11,099 nt of DNA. It comes from Jimgerdemannia flammicorona. Taxonomy: Eukaryota > Mucoromycota > Endogonomycetes > Endogonales > Endogonaceae. The position numbers were made by a program, and so were the translations under genes. Location: the NCBI GenBank assembly GCA_003990745.1, contig RBNI01006668.1:1-11099 (forward strand). Reading direction: 5' to 3'. The notes below the pieces were generated by a model that worked only from the letters and a program-made list of their open reading frames with translations, made no database searches and was not told where the DNA came from. This document shows, in pieces, positions 1 through 8,724 of this stretch (positions are counted from its first letter, which is position 1; each line of letters begins with the position of its first letter).

Positions 1-1175
1 TTTTTTTTAACAGACTCAATGTCCCGCAGATTTTTATTGGAAGGGAACCTAGACTATATAGGCCAAAACCCTCCCCTACTACCCATCAAGCACTGCTCCC
101 CCATTAACCTAGGCTAGCTATTGTCCAACAGCTTGACTATGCCAGGTACAGCAGGGCCTATAGTGGCCCACATCTCATTCTGCACACCATGCTCTCCCTA
201 CCACCAGAGGAAACCCAGCTATATGCCAATGACTGAAAGTGCATGCCCGAGAACCCAACGTATATACAAGGCCATGCCTAAGCTAAATAGAATAGCCTCT
301 GCCACCCTAAAGAGGATGACAGGTAAAAAAAAACCCTCATCAAAGTATAACATGGTGGGTAGAGCCTGGTTCTCTCAGTTGAGATGAGTAAAGGACTTAC
401 ACGTAAGGTGGGAAGAGACCCCCAATACTCCACTACTCAAGCCTGTAAGTCTCGATCATGTTGCCATGTCAGCTCCTGGTTCTAGTTGAGTGTAGCCAAG
501 ATGTCTGAAATAAGTAGCCTTGGGCCCCCCAACCCCCCCTGATGACCAGGGCCCAATCTGCTGAATTACCAAAAGAAGCTGAGAGTGATATCTACTATCT
601 AACTGCACTGTACCAATCAAAAGACCCCACCAAAGCAGCACTCGCCCCAGCCTCAATGACTACCCCCAGCCTGACACTTTACTGGTTCACCATTATTGTC
701 CTTCCTCCTATCTGTGATGGCCATCTCCTCTCCCATCCTGACAACACCCAAAAAGCAGTCACCTATACCAGAACTGTGCTCACTGGGAAGCTTGCCAAAG
801 CTAGAGGGCCCCACCACAGGCACCAAGGACCTACAGATAACCTATACTGAGCACTTGATGCCCAAGGTTGGCTGACTCCCTATGTAGTCCAAGATACACC
901 AAGACAGTATCTTGTTGTTGACAGCAAAAGGAAGAAGGTGCTACACCAAAATAGATGTACTCCAGATACAGCTAAAGGCACCAAAAACTGCAAAAAAGTG
1001 GAGAAGACACTGATCTGACACCGATAAAGGAGCAACTCATCACTATTGCCTCCCTCCCACTGCCCTGCAATAGGTACAGTAAACCAACCCGAGGTAGAGA
1101 GGGTAATAATTGTGAAAAGTGGACTTGGAAGGTTGCCTACCAAACCATTGTGACCAGTAAGGTAGTGGAGAAAGG
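1..1175 (-). repeat. Left copy of a 1.17-kb inverted repeat (CpG-decayed)
   Basis: The reverse complement of this segment aligns along its whole length with 9931-11099. Shared landmarks include the outer end (ggaagggaacctagact), cctaggctagctattgtcc, the ccatgctctccctaccacca stretch, and the inner end ggtag(t/c)ggagaaagg. Read in the minus direction, the outer end carries AATAAA (complement of 33-38) and finishes in a run of eight A at the window edge, as the 3' end of a retroelement or an LTR R-region might. This copy has about 8 CpG, against about 40 in the right copy. A 102-codon plus-strand frame (542-850) and an 87-codon minus-strand frame (880-1143) are open here, but neither has a recognisable domain and the first is interrupted by stops in the other copy. 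It is probably a transposable-element fragment. The class cannot be fixed because the outer end is cut by the window. Confidence 0.9.
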
Positions 1176-2140
1176 GGGCAAAAAAAAAACTTTAATTTGT
1201 CTACTAAATGATTTTAAAAGATGATCTTATCTATAGTCAAAGAGATAGGAGAATCTAATAAGTTAAAGATTATTGAATTTGAATATATATTTATTGAATT
1301 ATTACATTTTGAAAAATAGGGTTTGAATCAGACCCTTAATTTGATTTGATTTAAATGACCCTCAATTCAATTTGATTTGAATTGATTTGATTTATTTAGG
1401 AGTACTATAAAAATTAAAACAATAGTTGATTTGAATTGATTTAGATGAGATTTGAATTCCATTTGAGTTGATCTGGATGGGATTCAAATATAATCCAGAT
1501 CAACTTGTTCAGAGTACTAGATGTAGAGGATTCACACTTGTGAAAAGTGACTTATAGAAAATATAGTTATCTTATAGTTAGTAAATTTCCAGTATCTAGA
1601 GTAAATAAACCTCAGATCAAAATAGTTCAAAGCAAAGAAAAAGCAAGAGAACTAGTAAGCCTGTGGGCAGATACACTTTGAACTCACTCACTGCATCCTG
1701 AGGACTCTGCAGAGTCAAAGAAGATCAAGTTTTCAAGATATAGAAATCTGATATACTTATACAGTTATGTATCTGCTATATTACAACATATATTTTCCTT
1801 TATTTATTTTTTATTTTCTATTTTTTATTTTATTTTTAAATCACAAAAAGTGAGTCTTGTTCCTTGCATTGCAAAGCTAACACATTTGGCTCCAATGTGT
1901 TGAATTTCCTCACGACTAATTACTGACTTGAGCTCATAGTAGCTAAAAAAAAAAAAAACACAATATGAAGCCAAAGTGTTTTTGTATCGCCAAATCATAG
2001 CAATGATATTCCATTATCCACAAATAACAATAAATAAAAAAAGGGGGATTCTTTGTTGAAAACGTGTGCATAGATTTAATATGAGCAATTTTACACTGAG
2101 ATGGAAAGACGATTAGCAGCATAAGGGATAGTCCCATCAC
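1176..2140. other. AT-rich, CpG-poor non-coding block with short repeats
   Basis: No gene is supported here. From about 1160 to 1905 I could find no CpG dinucleotide, whereas the neighbouring genes are rich in CpG. The stretch 1330-1510 is built from variants of a GATTTGAATT-like motif. It contains a perfect 17-bp direct repeat (1372-1388 and 1426-1442), a hairpin CAATTCAA-6 nt-TTGAATTG (1363-1384) and a longer inverted repeat at 1466-1505. There are T-rich tracts at 1800-1840 and an A run near 1945-1960. The last 200 bases presumably include the RPB3 promoter, but I cannot point to a core element. The block looks like old, methylation-decayed repeat DNA. Confidence 0.6.
1466..1505. repeat. 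Perfect 13-bp inverted repeat with 14-nt loop
   Basis: AGTTGATCTGGAT (1466-1478) is mirrored exactly by ATCCAGATCAACT (1493-1505). A second imperfect pair, atttgaattcc (about 1450-1460) and gggattcaaat (1480-1490), interleaves with it. The two hairpins therefore exclude each other. No function is evident. It could be a remnant of a small inverted-repeat transposon. Confidence 0.7.
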
Positions 2141-2152
2141 ATGACTCCGTGA
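2141..2152 (+). promoter_or_regulatory. Possible three-codon upstream ORF before RPB3
   Basis: ATG ACT CCG TGA lies 83 bases before the RPB3 start codon and has no other ATG between its stop and base 2222. If transcription starts upstream of 2141, it would form a minimal uORF able to lower translation of RPB3. The transcription start is unknown, so this is only a possibility. Confidence 0.25.
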
Positions 2153-2223
2153 CGCAGTCCCAGCGACTTCAAAGTATCAACAACCCATCCAATTTGAAGA
2201 GCCGGCTGTCTTTCTTCAAACAA

Positions 2224-3859
2224 ATGGATCTCTCGGGCGCTCCCTATGGTTCCCTCGGAACGCTCAGCGGCCCAAGCATCACCATTCAGGAGCTGAAGAA
2301 GGACAGAATCTCCTTCATCCTCACCGAAACAGATCTCAGGTGCATTGCCCGCGCCACCGAAAGTCGATTTCAGCACTCTGGTACTGACTCTCTTGGCCAA
2401 ACTTCCATTCGCTCCCAAACAGTGTGGCCAACTCCCTCCGCCGCGTCATGATCGCCGAGGTTCCCACGATCGGTACGCATTTTACACATTTTTTACCAGT
2501 CTGTGTGCATTTCGCAATTGTTGCGCTTCACTCCCCCTAGCCCGGGATCGACAGCAACATCTATGTAATACATGCGCAAAAACTCACAGCGATTGACATG
2601 GTCGAAATCGAGACAAACACGACGGTCTTGGCTGACGAATTCATCGCTCATCGCTTGGGCATGATCCCCATCGACAGCACGGACGTGGAAAGGATCAAGT
2701 ACACGAGGGTACGTGCGTTGCTCGTTTCAGCCCATCTGTTGATTAGATTCCATCCTCCACTCACTCATTCCCCACGACTCATCCAACAGGACTGCACCTG
2801 CTCTCAATATTGCAGCGAATGCTCCGTCGAGCTTACTCTCCACGTCAAGTGCACCGAGGACCGGACGAAGATTGTCACCTCTAAGGATTTGGTGTCGAAC
2901 AACCCCCAGTTCCAGCCAGTCGTCGAGGGTGAGATTACATTTTTCTTCGTTTTAGATTTTGGTGAGCTCGATCAATTGGCACAGGGAGCTCATCCGGTTT
3001 TGTATTACGCATATGCGACGTTTCTTTTGATTTCGGACCGTGCAGACAAGAATGACCAGGGCATCCTGATCGTTAAACTACGCAAGGGTCACGAGTTGAA
3101 GCTCAAGTGCATTGCGAAAAAGGTAAATGTCCGCTCACGTTCTTTTGTTATTCTCACTCCCATCAAATCCATAACTCATCGTGATCCTCACCCCTCCCCG
3201 ACTTATATCCAGGGCGTCGCCAAGGAGCACGCCAAGTGGTCCCCCGTTTCCGGCGTCGCGTTCGAGTACGACCCGTACAACAAGCTCCGTCATACACATT
3301 ACTGGATTGAAGAGGACGCGGGGAAGGAATGGTGAGAATCTCGCGATTGTGATCTCGTTGCTCTGTTTCATATGATGTTATTATTATTATTATTGTTGTT
3401 GTTTCATTAAATGTATATACGATTACAACCTATATTTGCTCCCATTGTGTCGCACGCCAAGGCCGGTGAGCGGGAACGCAAAACTCGAGGCCGAGCCAAA
3501 TCCCGACGCTCGTAAGTCATCTTGAATATATTTCTTTATTTCCAAGTTCTGCGTGCTAACGAGCATGGTCCCCACTTCTCATCGTACAGCGTTCGACTAC
3601 AACGCGAAGCCTGACCGGTTCTATATTGAAACCGAGGTAAGCAGGATCGGCGGTCGCCCCTTTGCTTCCGTCCTCCGGCCCCTTTGCAGATACTTACATG
3701 CCCGCATGCACACATACTTAGACGGTCGGCTCGCTCAAGCCAGAGGACGTGGTGTCCATGGGGATGAAGACGCTGCTCGACAAGCTCGGTTATGTGCAGA
3801 TGCAGCTGAAGGAAGAGCTGGCTTCGCACCAGCAGGATCAGACCGGGTGGTCGTATTGA
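2224..3859 (+). CDS. RPB3: RNA polymerase II subunit RPB3, nine exons
   Basis: It encodes the alpha-like subunit that pairs with RPB11 to nucleate the RNA polymerase II core in the nucleus. Exons by splice signals and family alignment: 2224-2339, 2423-2472, 2590-2708, 2790-2928, 3046-3122, 3213-3331, 3462-3511, 3590-3636, 3722-3859. They total 855 nt, giving 284 residues, close to known RPB3 proteins (about 275-318). Diagnostic residues: the alpha-motif VANSLRRVMIAEVPTIAID at about 40-58, ETNTTVLADEFIAHRLG at 63-79, the zinc-binding C-x-C-x3-C-x2-C (Cys97, 99, 103, 106), KLRKG, AKEHAKW and FEYDP blocks, and a C-terminal helix ending near LKEELASHQQDQ. All introns are GT-AG; intron 7 has a clear branch site (tgctaac, 3554-3560). 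The start is the first in-frame ATG (A at -3) and matches the usual N-terminal length. Introns 3, 4 and 5 are multiples of three without stops. Introns are inferred, not confirmed by transcripts. Confidence 0.95.
3378..3402 (+). repeat. TTA/TTG trinucleotide repeat in RPB3 intron 6
   Basis: A run of TTA triplets passes into TTG triplets inside the 130-nt sixth intron (3332-3461). It is a simple microsatellite and does not touch the coding sequence. Confidence 0.85.
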
Positions 3860-4232
3860 GGAAGGTGATTTATTTGTTGTGGGTGGAAGGTGGAGCAATG
3901 TAAACTATTCTGAACCGGTGAAGGGGCCGATCGATGGTTTTGGGTAGCTAGGCTGGGCTTTCGTCACACATCTACCCTTTGTTATCTTTGTTTGTTACAT
4001 GATATTTCCCTTCAATCTGGTTAAAAACAAAAAAGCATATAAATGGCATCAAGAGAACTCGAACCTTCTTGTGATGTCTTGGTAAACTCTACTTCATAAT
4101 CTCCCCGAATGTGCATACTGTTTACATGCTGGAAAGGGTAACGCAGGGCAGGGAGGCCTTTGGCGAGGATGGTTGTGGTGATGTGGGCGAGAAGCAGGGT
4201 GGGGTGGGGACGGCCGCACCCTCTCTCCAAAC
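3860..4232. other. Intergenic, RPB3 downstream region
   Basis: This follows the RPB3 stop and should hold its 3' UTR; no canonical AATAAA stands out. One plus-strand ATG at 4043 (good context, ataaatggc) opens thirteen codons that run into a possible donor (gtaaac, about 4082). A second ATG at about 4128 opens a Gly/Glu-rich frame that closes at 4235. Either could be 5' exons of the tentative plus-strand gene further on, but I cannot join them with confidence. Confidence 0.4.
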
Positions 4233-4447
4233 TTAGAAACCTTCCGGCGGCGCCCCCTCGTCCTCGGTGGCCGCTTGTTCACGGATGTCGTCTTTGGGAA
4301 TACCTTCGGCGCCTTCAGAATATGGGTAGTCCTGTGACCGTGGTGGTATGTTGAGAATGTGGCCGTCGGGATGAGAGTTGAGAAGATTCTAGGGATTCTA
4401 TGGAGAGGTTGCCTGCCTAAATTCGCCGCATTAGTATTGCTACGCAT
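4233..4447 (-). CDS. Possible small protein, frame disrupted or spliced
   Basis: On the minus strand, a good acceptor (cacag) at 4332-4333 precedes a 33-codon segment (4331-4233). It starts DYPYSEGAEGIPKDD and ends with GAPPEGF and a stop, an acidic composition typical of real coding sequence. Immediately upstream an ATG at 4447 opens a frame that looks like a mitochondrial presequence (Arg, Ser, Thr rich, few acids, with RIFSTLIPTATFSTYHHG). The two parts are offset by one base, so either an unrecognised intron joins the tail to another exon or one base is missing. I do not recognise the family. It would be convergent with RPB3. Confidence 0.3.
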
Positions 4448-4973
4448 TTAGAGCTCGGTATCGAGTTGGGCATCTTCATTAATAAACCTACGTTGCACGA
4501 GTCCCAAGTGAAAATCTACGGGGTAGAGCGACACGAACAGAAACGAAGAATCGAATACGAGCCGCACCTGAAACAAACAGAGGGTGTATTGCGTTCTGAT
4601 TATGGCGCCGTCAATCAGTTATCCTTGTCGAACGCCAGAACAAGGAATCCAGAAGTCTTGAACATGCGGAAGTTAAGGGGCCGGACGTCTTTGCAGAGAT
4701 GTGCGGGGCTGCTCACGACGCATTGGCGAGGAATGGCCGAGAGTTGCCAGGTACGACGAGATGCGGCACGACGAAGTTCGGTTTGGCGATGGCGCGAAAT
4801 ACACTGATGAAGCCGCAAAAGTTCAAACTTTGGACCACAGTGAAGGGGAGGGGAAGATGGTGGATGGTGGTGGGGACGCGCGAGTCACGGAATTGCCGCC
4901 TAGTGGGTTGGGTGTGGCTGCTTTTTCGATTCAAGGTTTCAACCTATTCATAAATGGATTCTTGCCCCAATAA
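4421..4973 (+). CDS. Possible hypothetical protein, partial model with two short introns
   Basis: A frame open from 4421 reads FINKPTLHESQVKIYGVERH and on to KQTE. A 35-nt intron (4584-4618, GT-AG) would shift it to ILVERQNKES and EHAEVKGPDVFAEM. A 50-nt intron (4701-4750) would then continue as YDEMRHDEVRFGDGAKYTDE to a stop at 4971-4973. The joined product has a balanced, acidic, protein-like composition, which neither single frame has. No ATG lies in the first segment, so the start must be in an upstream exon. The introns are shorter than those of the neighbouring genes, which weakens the model. It ends 86 bases before the THR1 stop codon and would be convergent with THR1. The family is not recognised. 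Confidence 0.3.
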
Positions 4974-5059
4974 TATCAAGCACACGCATTCTATTCAAAC
5001 GACATTCACGTGCGACCACAACAGAATCAATCCAACCAACAGAGAGCGACCCCTATCAC

Positions 5060-6417
5060 TTAAGTATCCACGCACGTTGCTCCATCCTCAACCACATCCA
5101 ACACCTTGTAAAAGCTATCGAACCCTCCGACGCGCTGGTACACCTCCTGGGCGGCGGTGGCGATCTGAACGAAGTTGTCAGTGGCCAGCGCGAGGATGGT
5201 GGGGCCAGCGCCCGAGAGGCAGATGCCGAGCAAGCCCGGGTACTTTGAGGGAGTGATGGTCGTGAGGATTTCGGGGAGACCAGGGATCTGGTGGGATTGG
5301 AAGTTGAGAGAAGGGGTGAGCCAATGATGCGATAGGGGGTGGATGGAGTAGAAGGATACAAACCAGGTGTTTCCGGTACGGCTGGTGCACCTTGTCCTGC
5401 ATTGCTTGGTAGATTAGATCGGCATCCGGGGGCGAGCAGCCAAGAGCGGTGGTGAGGACGGCGAGGCGTTGGAGGTTAAAGATCTGGAGGATTTGATAGG
5501 ATGAGATTAATTGAAAAGATTGTCACGTTCCTCGGCAAGGTTTGTGAGTCGCGACTCTCAGATTTACCATTTGCGCGCCCAGTCTCCGGATATGCAGAAA
5601 CATGGGCTTTCAAACTATGTCCTCCCAACCCCCTGCTTTCACAAAAGAAAATTCTGCATTCAATCCGCGTTCATCCAACATCCTACCTACTTACCACATC
5701 CTGCCTCTCATAGCTCTTCGGCAACACGGCCCTCGCCTTCGCCGTCGCGATCTCGAACTGAGGCACGATCGCAATAGCCTTGATCTCCTTTGCCCATCCC
5801 AACCTCACATAATGCCCGATCCCGACCGGAGGCTGCTGCGCCCCGAGCTCCTTCTCGATCCTCCCTTCCTCGAGTGTCTCTGAATGCGGGATGTTCGGCT
5901 TCTCTGTCACGGCGGGCTCCGGCTCCCGAAGGTAGCTCGCGACGAACCCGCCTATCAGAGCGGCGGCGACGTTGTCCGGGTGGCACTCAATCATGAGGCA
6001 GTAGTCGAGCATGCGGTCCTTCCCAAGCTTGAGGTTCCCGAGCGCATCGCCGAGGGCGACGCCGGCGACGACGGCGGCGCCAGAGGAGCCCAGACCGCGG
6101 CCTAGGGGGATTGGGTTGTGGACGTGGATGCGGAGAGGTTTTGGGAATTCTCGGATGTTGTGGGTGGAGAGGACGTAGAGAGCCGTTTTGGTAGTGAGGT
6201 TCTCCTCAGGAGTGAGGGGAACGTCGGCGGCTCCTTCGCCCGAGTAGGTCATGGCGAAGTCAGGGACGGGTGTAGTGGGTGAAAAGATTTGGACATCGAG
6301 GACGAGGTAGAGGGAGAGGGAGATGCCGAGGACGTCGAAACCCGGGCCGATGTTGGCGGTGGAGCAGGGGACGGCGACACGGAAGCTACGGACGGGAACT
6401 GGGGCGGTGGTTGTCAT
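5060..6417 (-). CDS. THR1: Homoserine kinase, three exons
   Basis: It phosphorylates homoserine with ATP to O-phosphohomoserine, the penultimate step of threonine biosynthesis, in the cytosol. Exons on the minus strand: 6417-5695, 5483-5364, 5287-5060. They sum to 1071 nt, or 356 residues, matching fungal homoserine kinases (about 357). It belongs to the GHMP kinase superfamily: CSTANIGPGFD at residues 18-28, the ATP-binding loop PLGRGLGSSGAA at 104-115, DYCLMIECHPDNVAAA just after, and the C-terminal glycine motif GICLSGAGPT at about 302-311. Both introns are GT-AG and phase 0: 211 nt (5694-5484, donor GTAAGT) and 76 nt (5363-5288). The sequence across the first junction (QDV then IFNLQRLAVL) and the second (KHL then IPGLPEIL) is continuous with the family, so nothing is missing. 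The first intron is unusually long for this window. The ATG is the only sensible start. Confidence 0.97.
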
Positions 6418-7320
6418 GGTGGTGGATGTGGATGGATGTCAGAAGGTAAGCATAAGCCGCTTCATTCAATAGTCGTCATGTGATCATCGATCGTGATTAT
6501 CGCGTAAAAAATTGTTACTAGGTTAGGGGAAAAAATAACGTGGACAATAGCACTGTGTGGCAAGACTGAGAGCTCTCATTCTTCCAGCCTGAATATCTCT
6601 ATTACATTGAAGAGGATTGGTTTCACTGGGATGGAAAAAAAAAAAAAAAAGGTTATTTGACAATGATGCTACAACACAGATGTCGCAGCAGGCTTTCTCA
6701 CATCAAATACACCATTGGAGGAAATTAAACTACAATATAATTTCTTTAGTGAAGACACTCTTATTTCTGAGCATACATACAAATAATTCAATGGGATATG
6801 AAATAAAAGGAGAGTTTGTTCAGCCGCCGCTGGAGCACTTGGTTGGGATGCAGATTTACAATTTCGAATGGAGTGCTCATTTGGAGCACCCACCTCTCGT
6901 TGCGTTTGTCAAAGGTTGCTTCGGTCCGTAACATCGCCAAGGTACCCGTCCGACAAGAACGCGCGTCTGCTGGTCTTCAGGACCTTCGTCAACAACGAAA
7001 CGACGACGATGACGATGACGATGACTCGTTCGTAGGGTGTGTAAAGGTTTCCATTGGGGAAACAATCTGACGCTCTCCAAGGCGCGGATGGTGGCGGTGC
7101 TATCGCTCGTCCAACGGCGGCTTGAGTGATACTACAACGGGCTTGGCAACGAAAAGGACGAGACGGCGGCTCTTTGAGTCATACCGAAACACGGTCGTGG
7201 GCATGGAAGTTGAAACATTTAATTTGTTTTTCAAGATCACCAACCCGTTTTGTTATATTGAGAGGCTGCCAAAATAGTGCAGCAGGATAAGGATGGAAGA
7301 GGGAATAAAAACAAGGTTCA
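6418..7320 (+). other. THR1 upstream region and possible gene relic
   Basis: The first 200 bases upstream of THR1 should hold its promoter; I see no clear Gcn4-type site close by. An A run lies near 6634-6650. From about 6830 to 7280 several plus-strand frames look partly coding but none is joined: an 84-codon frame ends at 7070 after an Asp run, and another frame open from 7122 to 7277 contains LFESYRNTVVGMEVETFNLF. These could be exons of an unrecognised gene or a decayed one. There is no domain I can name. Confidence 0.3.
7002..7025 (+). repeat. GAC/GAT trinucleotide repeat
   Basis: Eight GAC or GAT triplets in a row, encoding an aspartate run in one plus-strand frame. It is either a microsatellite or part of an acidic tract in a decayed gene. 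Confidence 0.8.
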
Positions 7321-7501
7321 ATTTACCAAACTAACAAATAGCGACCAAATAATTATGTGTGGTAGGGGTGGCCAGAATTTAAACGATCCTGACGCCTTTT
7401 TACAATCTCACCGTTTTGGATGACGCTGAAGCGGCCATTGGCGTCTATTCGTCCAGGCATTTCTCTATTTTATTCTGTTTTGTTTTGCTTCCGGCGTTTG
7501 A

Positions 7502-7693
7502 AAGACTGGCCGCGGCCTTCCGGAATACGATATCAGGATTCTAAAATCTATATTCTTGAGTCAAGTGTCTTTTTGTTCCACCCAGAAATTGGCTGGAGCA
7601 ATTGCCGGATTGTGTGCTGGTTACGGATTCTTTCTGGGTCTGTGCTGTGTTCGGATTCTCAATCACTTTACTCTTCGTATTTCTGGGGTTTGA
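7502..7693 (+). other. Open stretch with one hydrophobic segment
   Basis: No ATG starts this 63-codon frame, but it holds a clean membrane-like segment (KLAGAIAGLCAGYGFFLGLC) with small-residue spacing, preceded by a polar stretch. It lies antisense to the tail of the leftward relic, so only one of the two readings can be real. I do not recognise it. Confidence 0.2.
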
Positions 7694-8547
7694 CTCGGCA
7701 TCACTACACATCGCTTGGCAGCGAGTAATCCTTGCATATACCAGCCCAGCGTCCAACAACAGCCCAACAAAGGGTGCAAGATCACTCTGACAACGAAGAT
7801 ACCGTATATACTTGGAGCTTAAATAATGATCAAACGCACACACTTTTCTCTTACAACCACGATGCCAACCGTGGGTTGGCGTAAGGTTTTCGCTCACAAT
7901 AACGCCGCCAACCGTATGAAATGTGGCCAAGCACGGGTACCAAGCCACTGAGAAGGCCATGATCGCGTCCGAAGACCGTGACCACGTCCAAAGATACTGT
8001 AGGATGAGATAAGATGGTCTGTAAGTACAAGAAATCGTGCATACAGCACATAAGAAACTGCATAATTAGAGCACACCAGAAAGCGCGCGCGCACTCTATA
8101 CCCAAAGACCGAGTGTGATGAGCGGTCGAGTGTCGAGTGTCGGATCTATCGCAACGCTTTTGCTAGTAAATTCCTTAAGTGAGGTGTCACAGGGCAACCT
8201 GTCAAGCCTCTATATATTATACGCGATAGTTCAAATCTGGGCTTTATTCCATACAATAGGACGCGCGTGACGCGTCAAATCCAAACGTGCAACGCGTCAA
8301 ATTCATATAACGGAAACGGTTTCAGCCCTTGCCAAAGGGCCTCATCTGGGCTTAAAGGCTTGCCCAGACCGGGGTTAATTAACAACTGACGGTAGAAGGG
8401 GGATTTGTGTCCGGCCATACTCACAAAGTGTTGGGAGAGAAAATCTACTTGCGCCGTGGACCGTTGATATCTTGCCTGTCTCCCGTGCCACCCAGCGTTA
8501 TATGTCCGCCTATCACGGAAGTAGCAGTCCACCCACCCTGGACCCAT
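7541..8547 (-). pseudogene. Leftward relic of a duplicated gene
   Basis: The minus strand carries consecutive coding-like pieces in different frames. They are 8547-8275 (with MAGHKSPFYRQLLINPGLGK), a piece from 8203 reading RLDRL, SLKEF and KSVAIDPT, then a hydrophobic piece (FWCALIMQFLMCCMHDFLYL) and a last frame from 7960. The switch from the second to the third piece falls at a GCGCGC run (about 8083-8093), a likely slippage point. Sequence 7970-8253 is homologous to the reverse complement of 8949-9225. The core 8132-8202 matches 9000-9070 at 57 of 71 positions. Loss of frame without good splice sites says pseudogene, though undetected introns are possible. The hydrophobic profile, and a degraded FG-R-x-H piece near 7970, recall fungal wax-synthase-like membrane acyltransferases only weakly. 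Confidence 0.45.
8270..8302 (+). repeat. Two copies of ACGCGTCAAAT, 22 bp apart
   Basis: ACGCGTCAAAT occurs at 8270-8280 and again at 8292-8302. The ACGCGT core equals the MluI cell-cycle box bound by MBF in ascomycete yeasts. The setting is a decayed gene, so regulatory function is doubtful; a small local duplication is an equal explanation. Confidence 0.6.
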
Positions 8548-8724
8548 CTTGGGTGGGATCTAGTACTCCAGCATCCGAACTTACGCCGTATCTATAAGCT
8601 GTAGGCCAGGGCATCATCTATGGACATTTAGGCCAAGGTACCCCCGCAGGGAAGTTCGTCTTTCGAAATAAGTAAGCTTTCTTGTGTGCAAACATATAAG
8701 ACAATATACTCAACTTTTAGATGG

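Noticed and set aside
121..387. 88-codon plus-strand frame in the left repeat
   Set aside because: Starts without ATG, has no domain, and lies in a decayed repeat.
1466..1505. CRISPR-like or terminator-like structure
   Set aside because: A single inverted repeat without spacers or a T run, in fungal DNA.
1703..1716. Perfect 14-bp palindrome gactctgcagagtc
   Set aside because: Isolated, with no partner site or gene nearby; one such palindrome in 11 kb is not remarkable.
2137..2418. 93-codon minus-strand frame over RPB3 exon 1
   Set aside because: Shadow of the RPB3 coding strand and intron 1.
4043..4125. tRNA-like box B (GGTTCGAGTTCTC) on the minus strand
   Set aside because: The T-stem pairs poorly, no box A lies at the right distance and no acceptor stem forms.
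5708..6105. Frames in other phases over THR1
   Set aside because: Shadows of the high-GC THR1 exon 1, with Arg/Asp-rich compositions.
8115..8245. tRNA-like signals (agttcaaatctgggc as box B, agcggtcgagtg as box A)
   Set aside because: The stretch is homologous to the other relic and reads as protein in both; no cloverleaf can be drawn.
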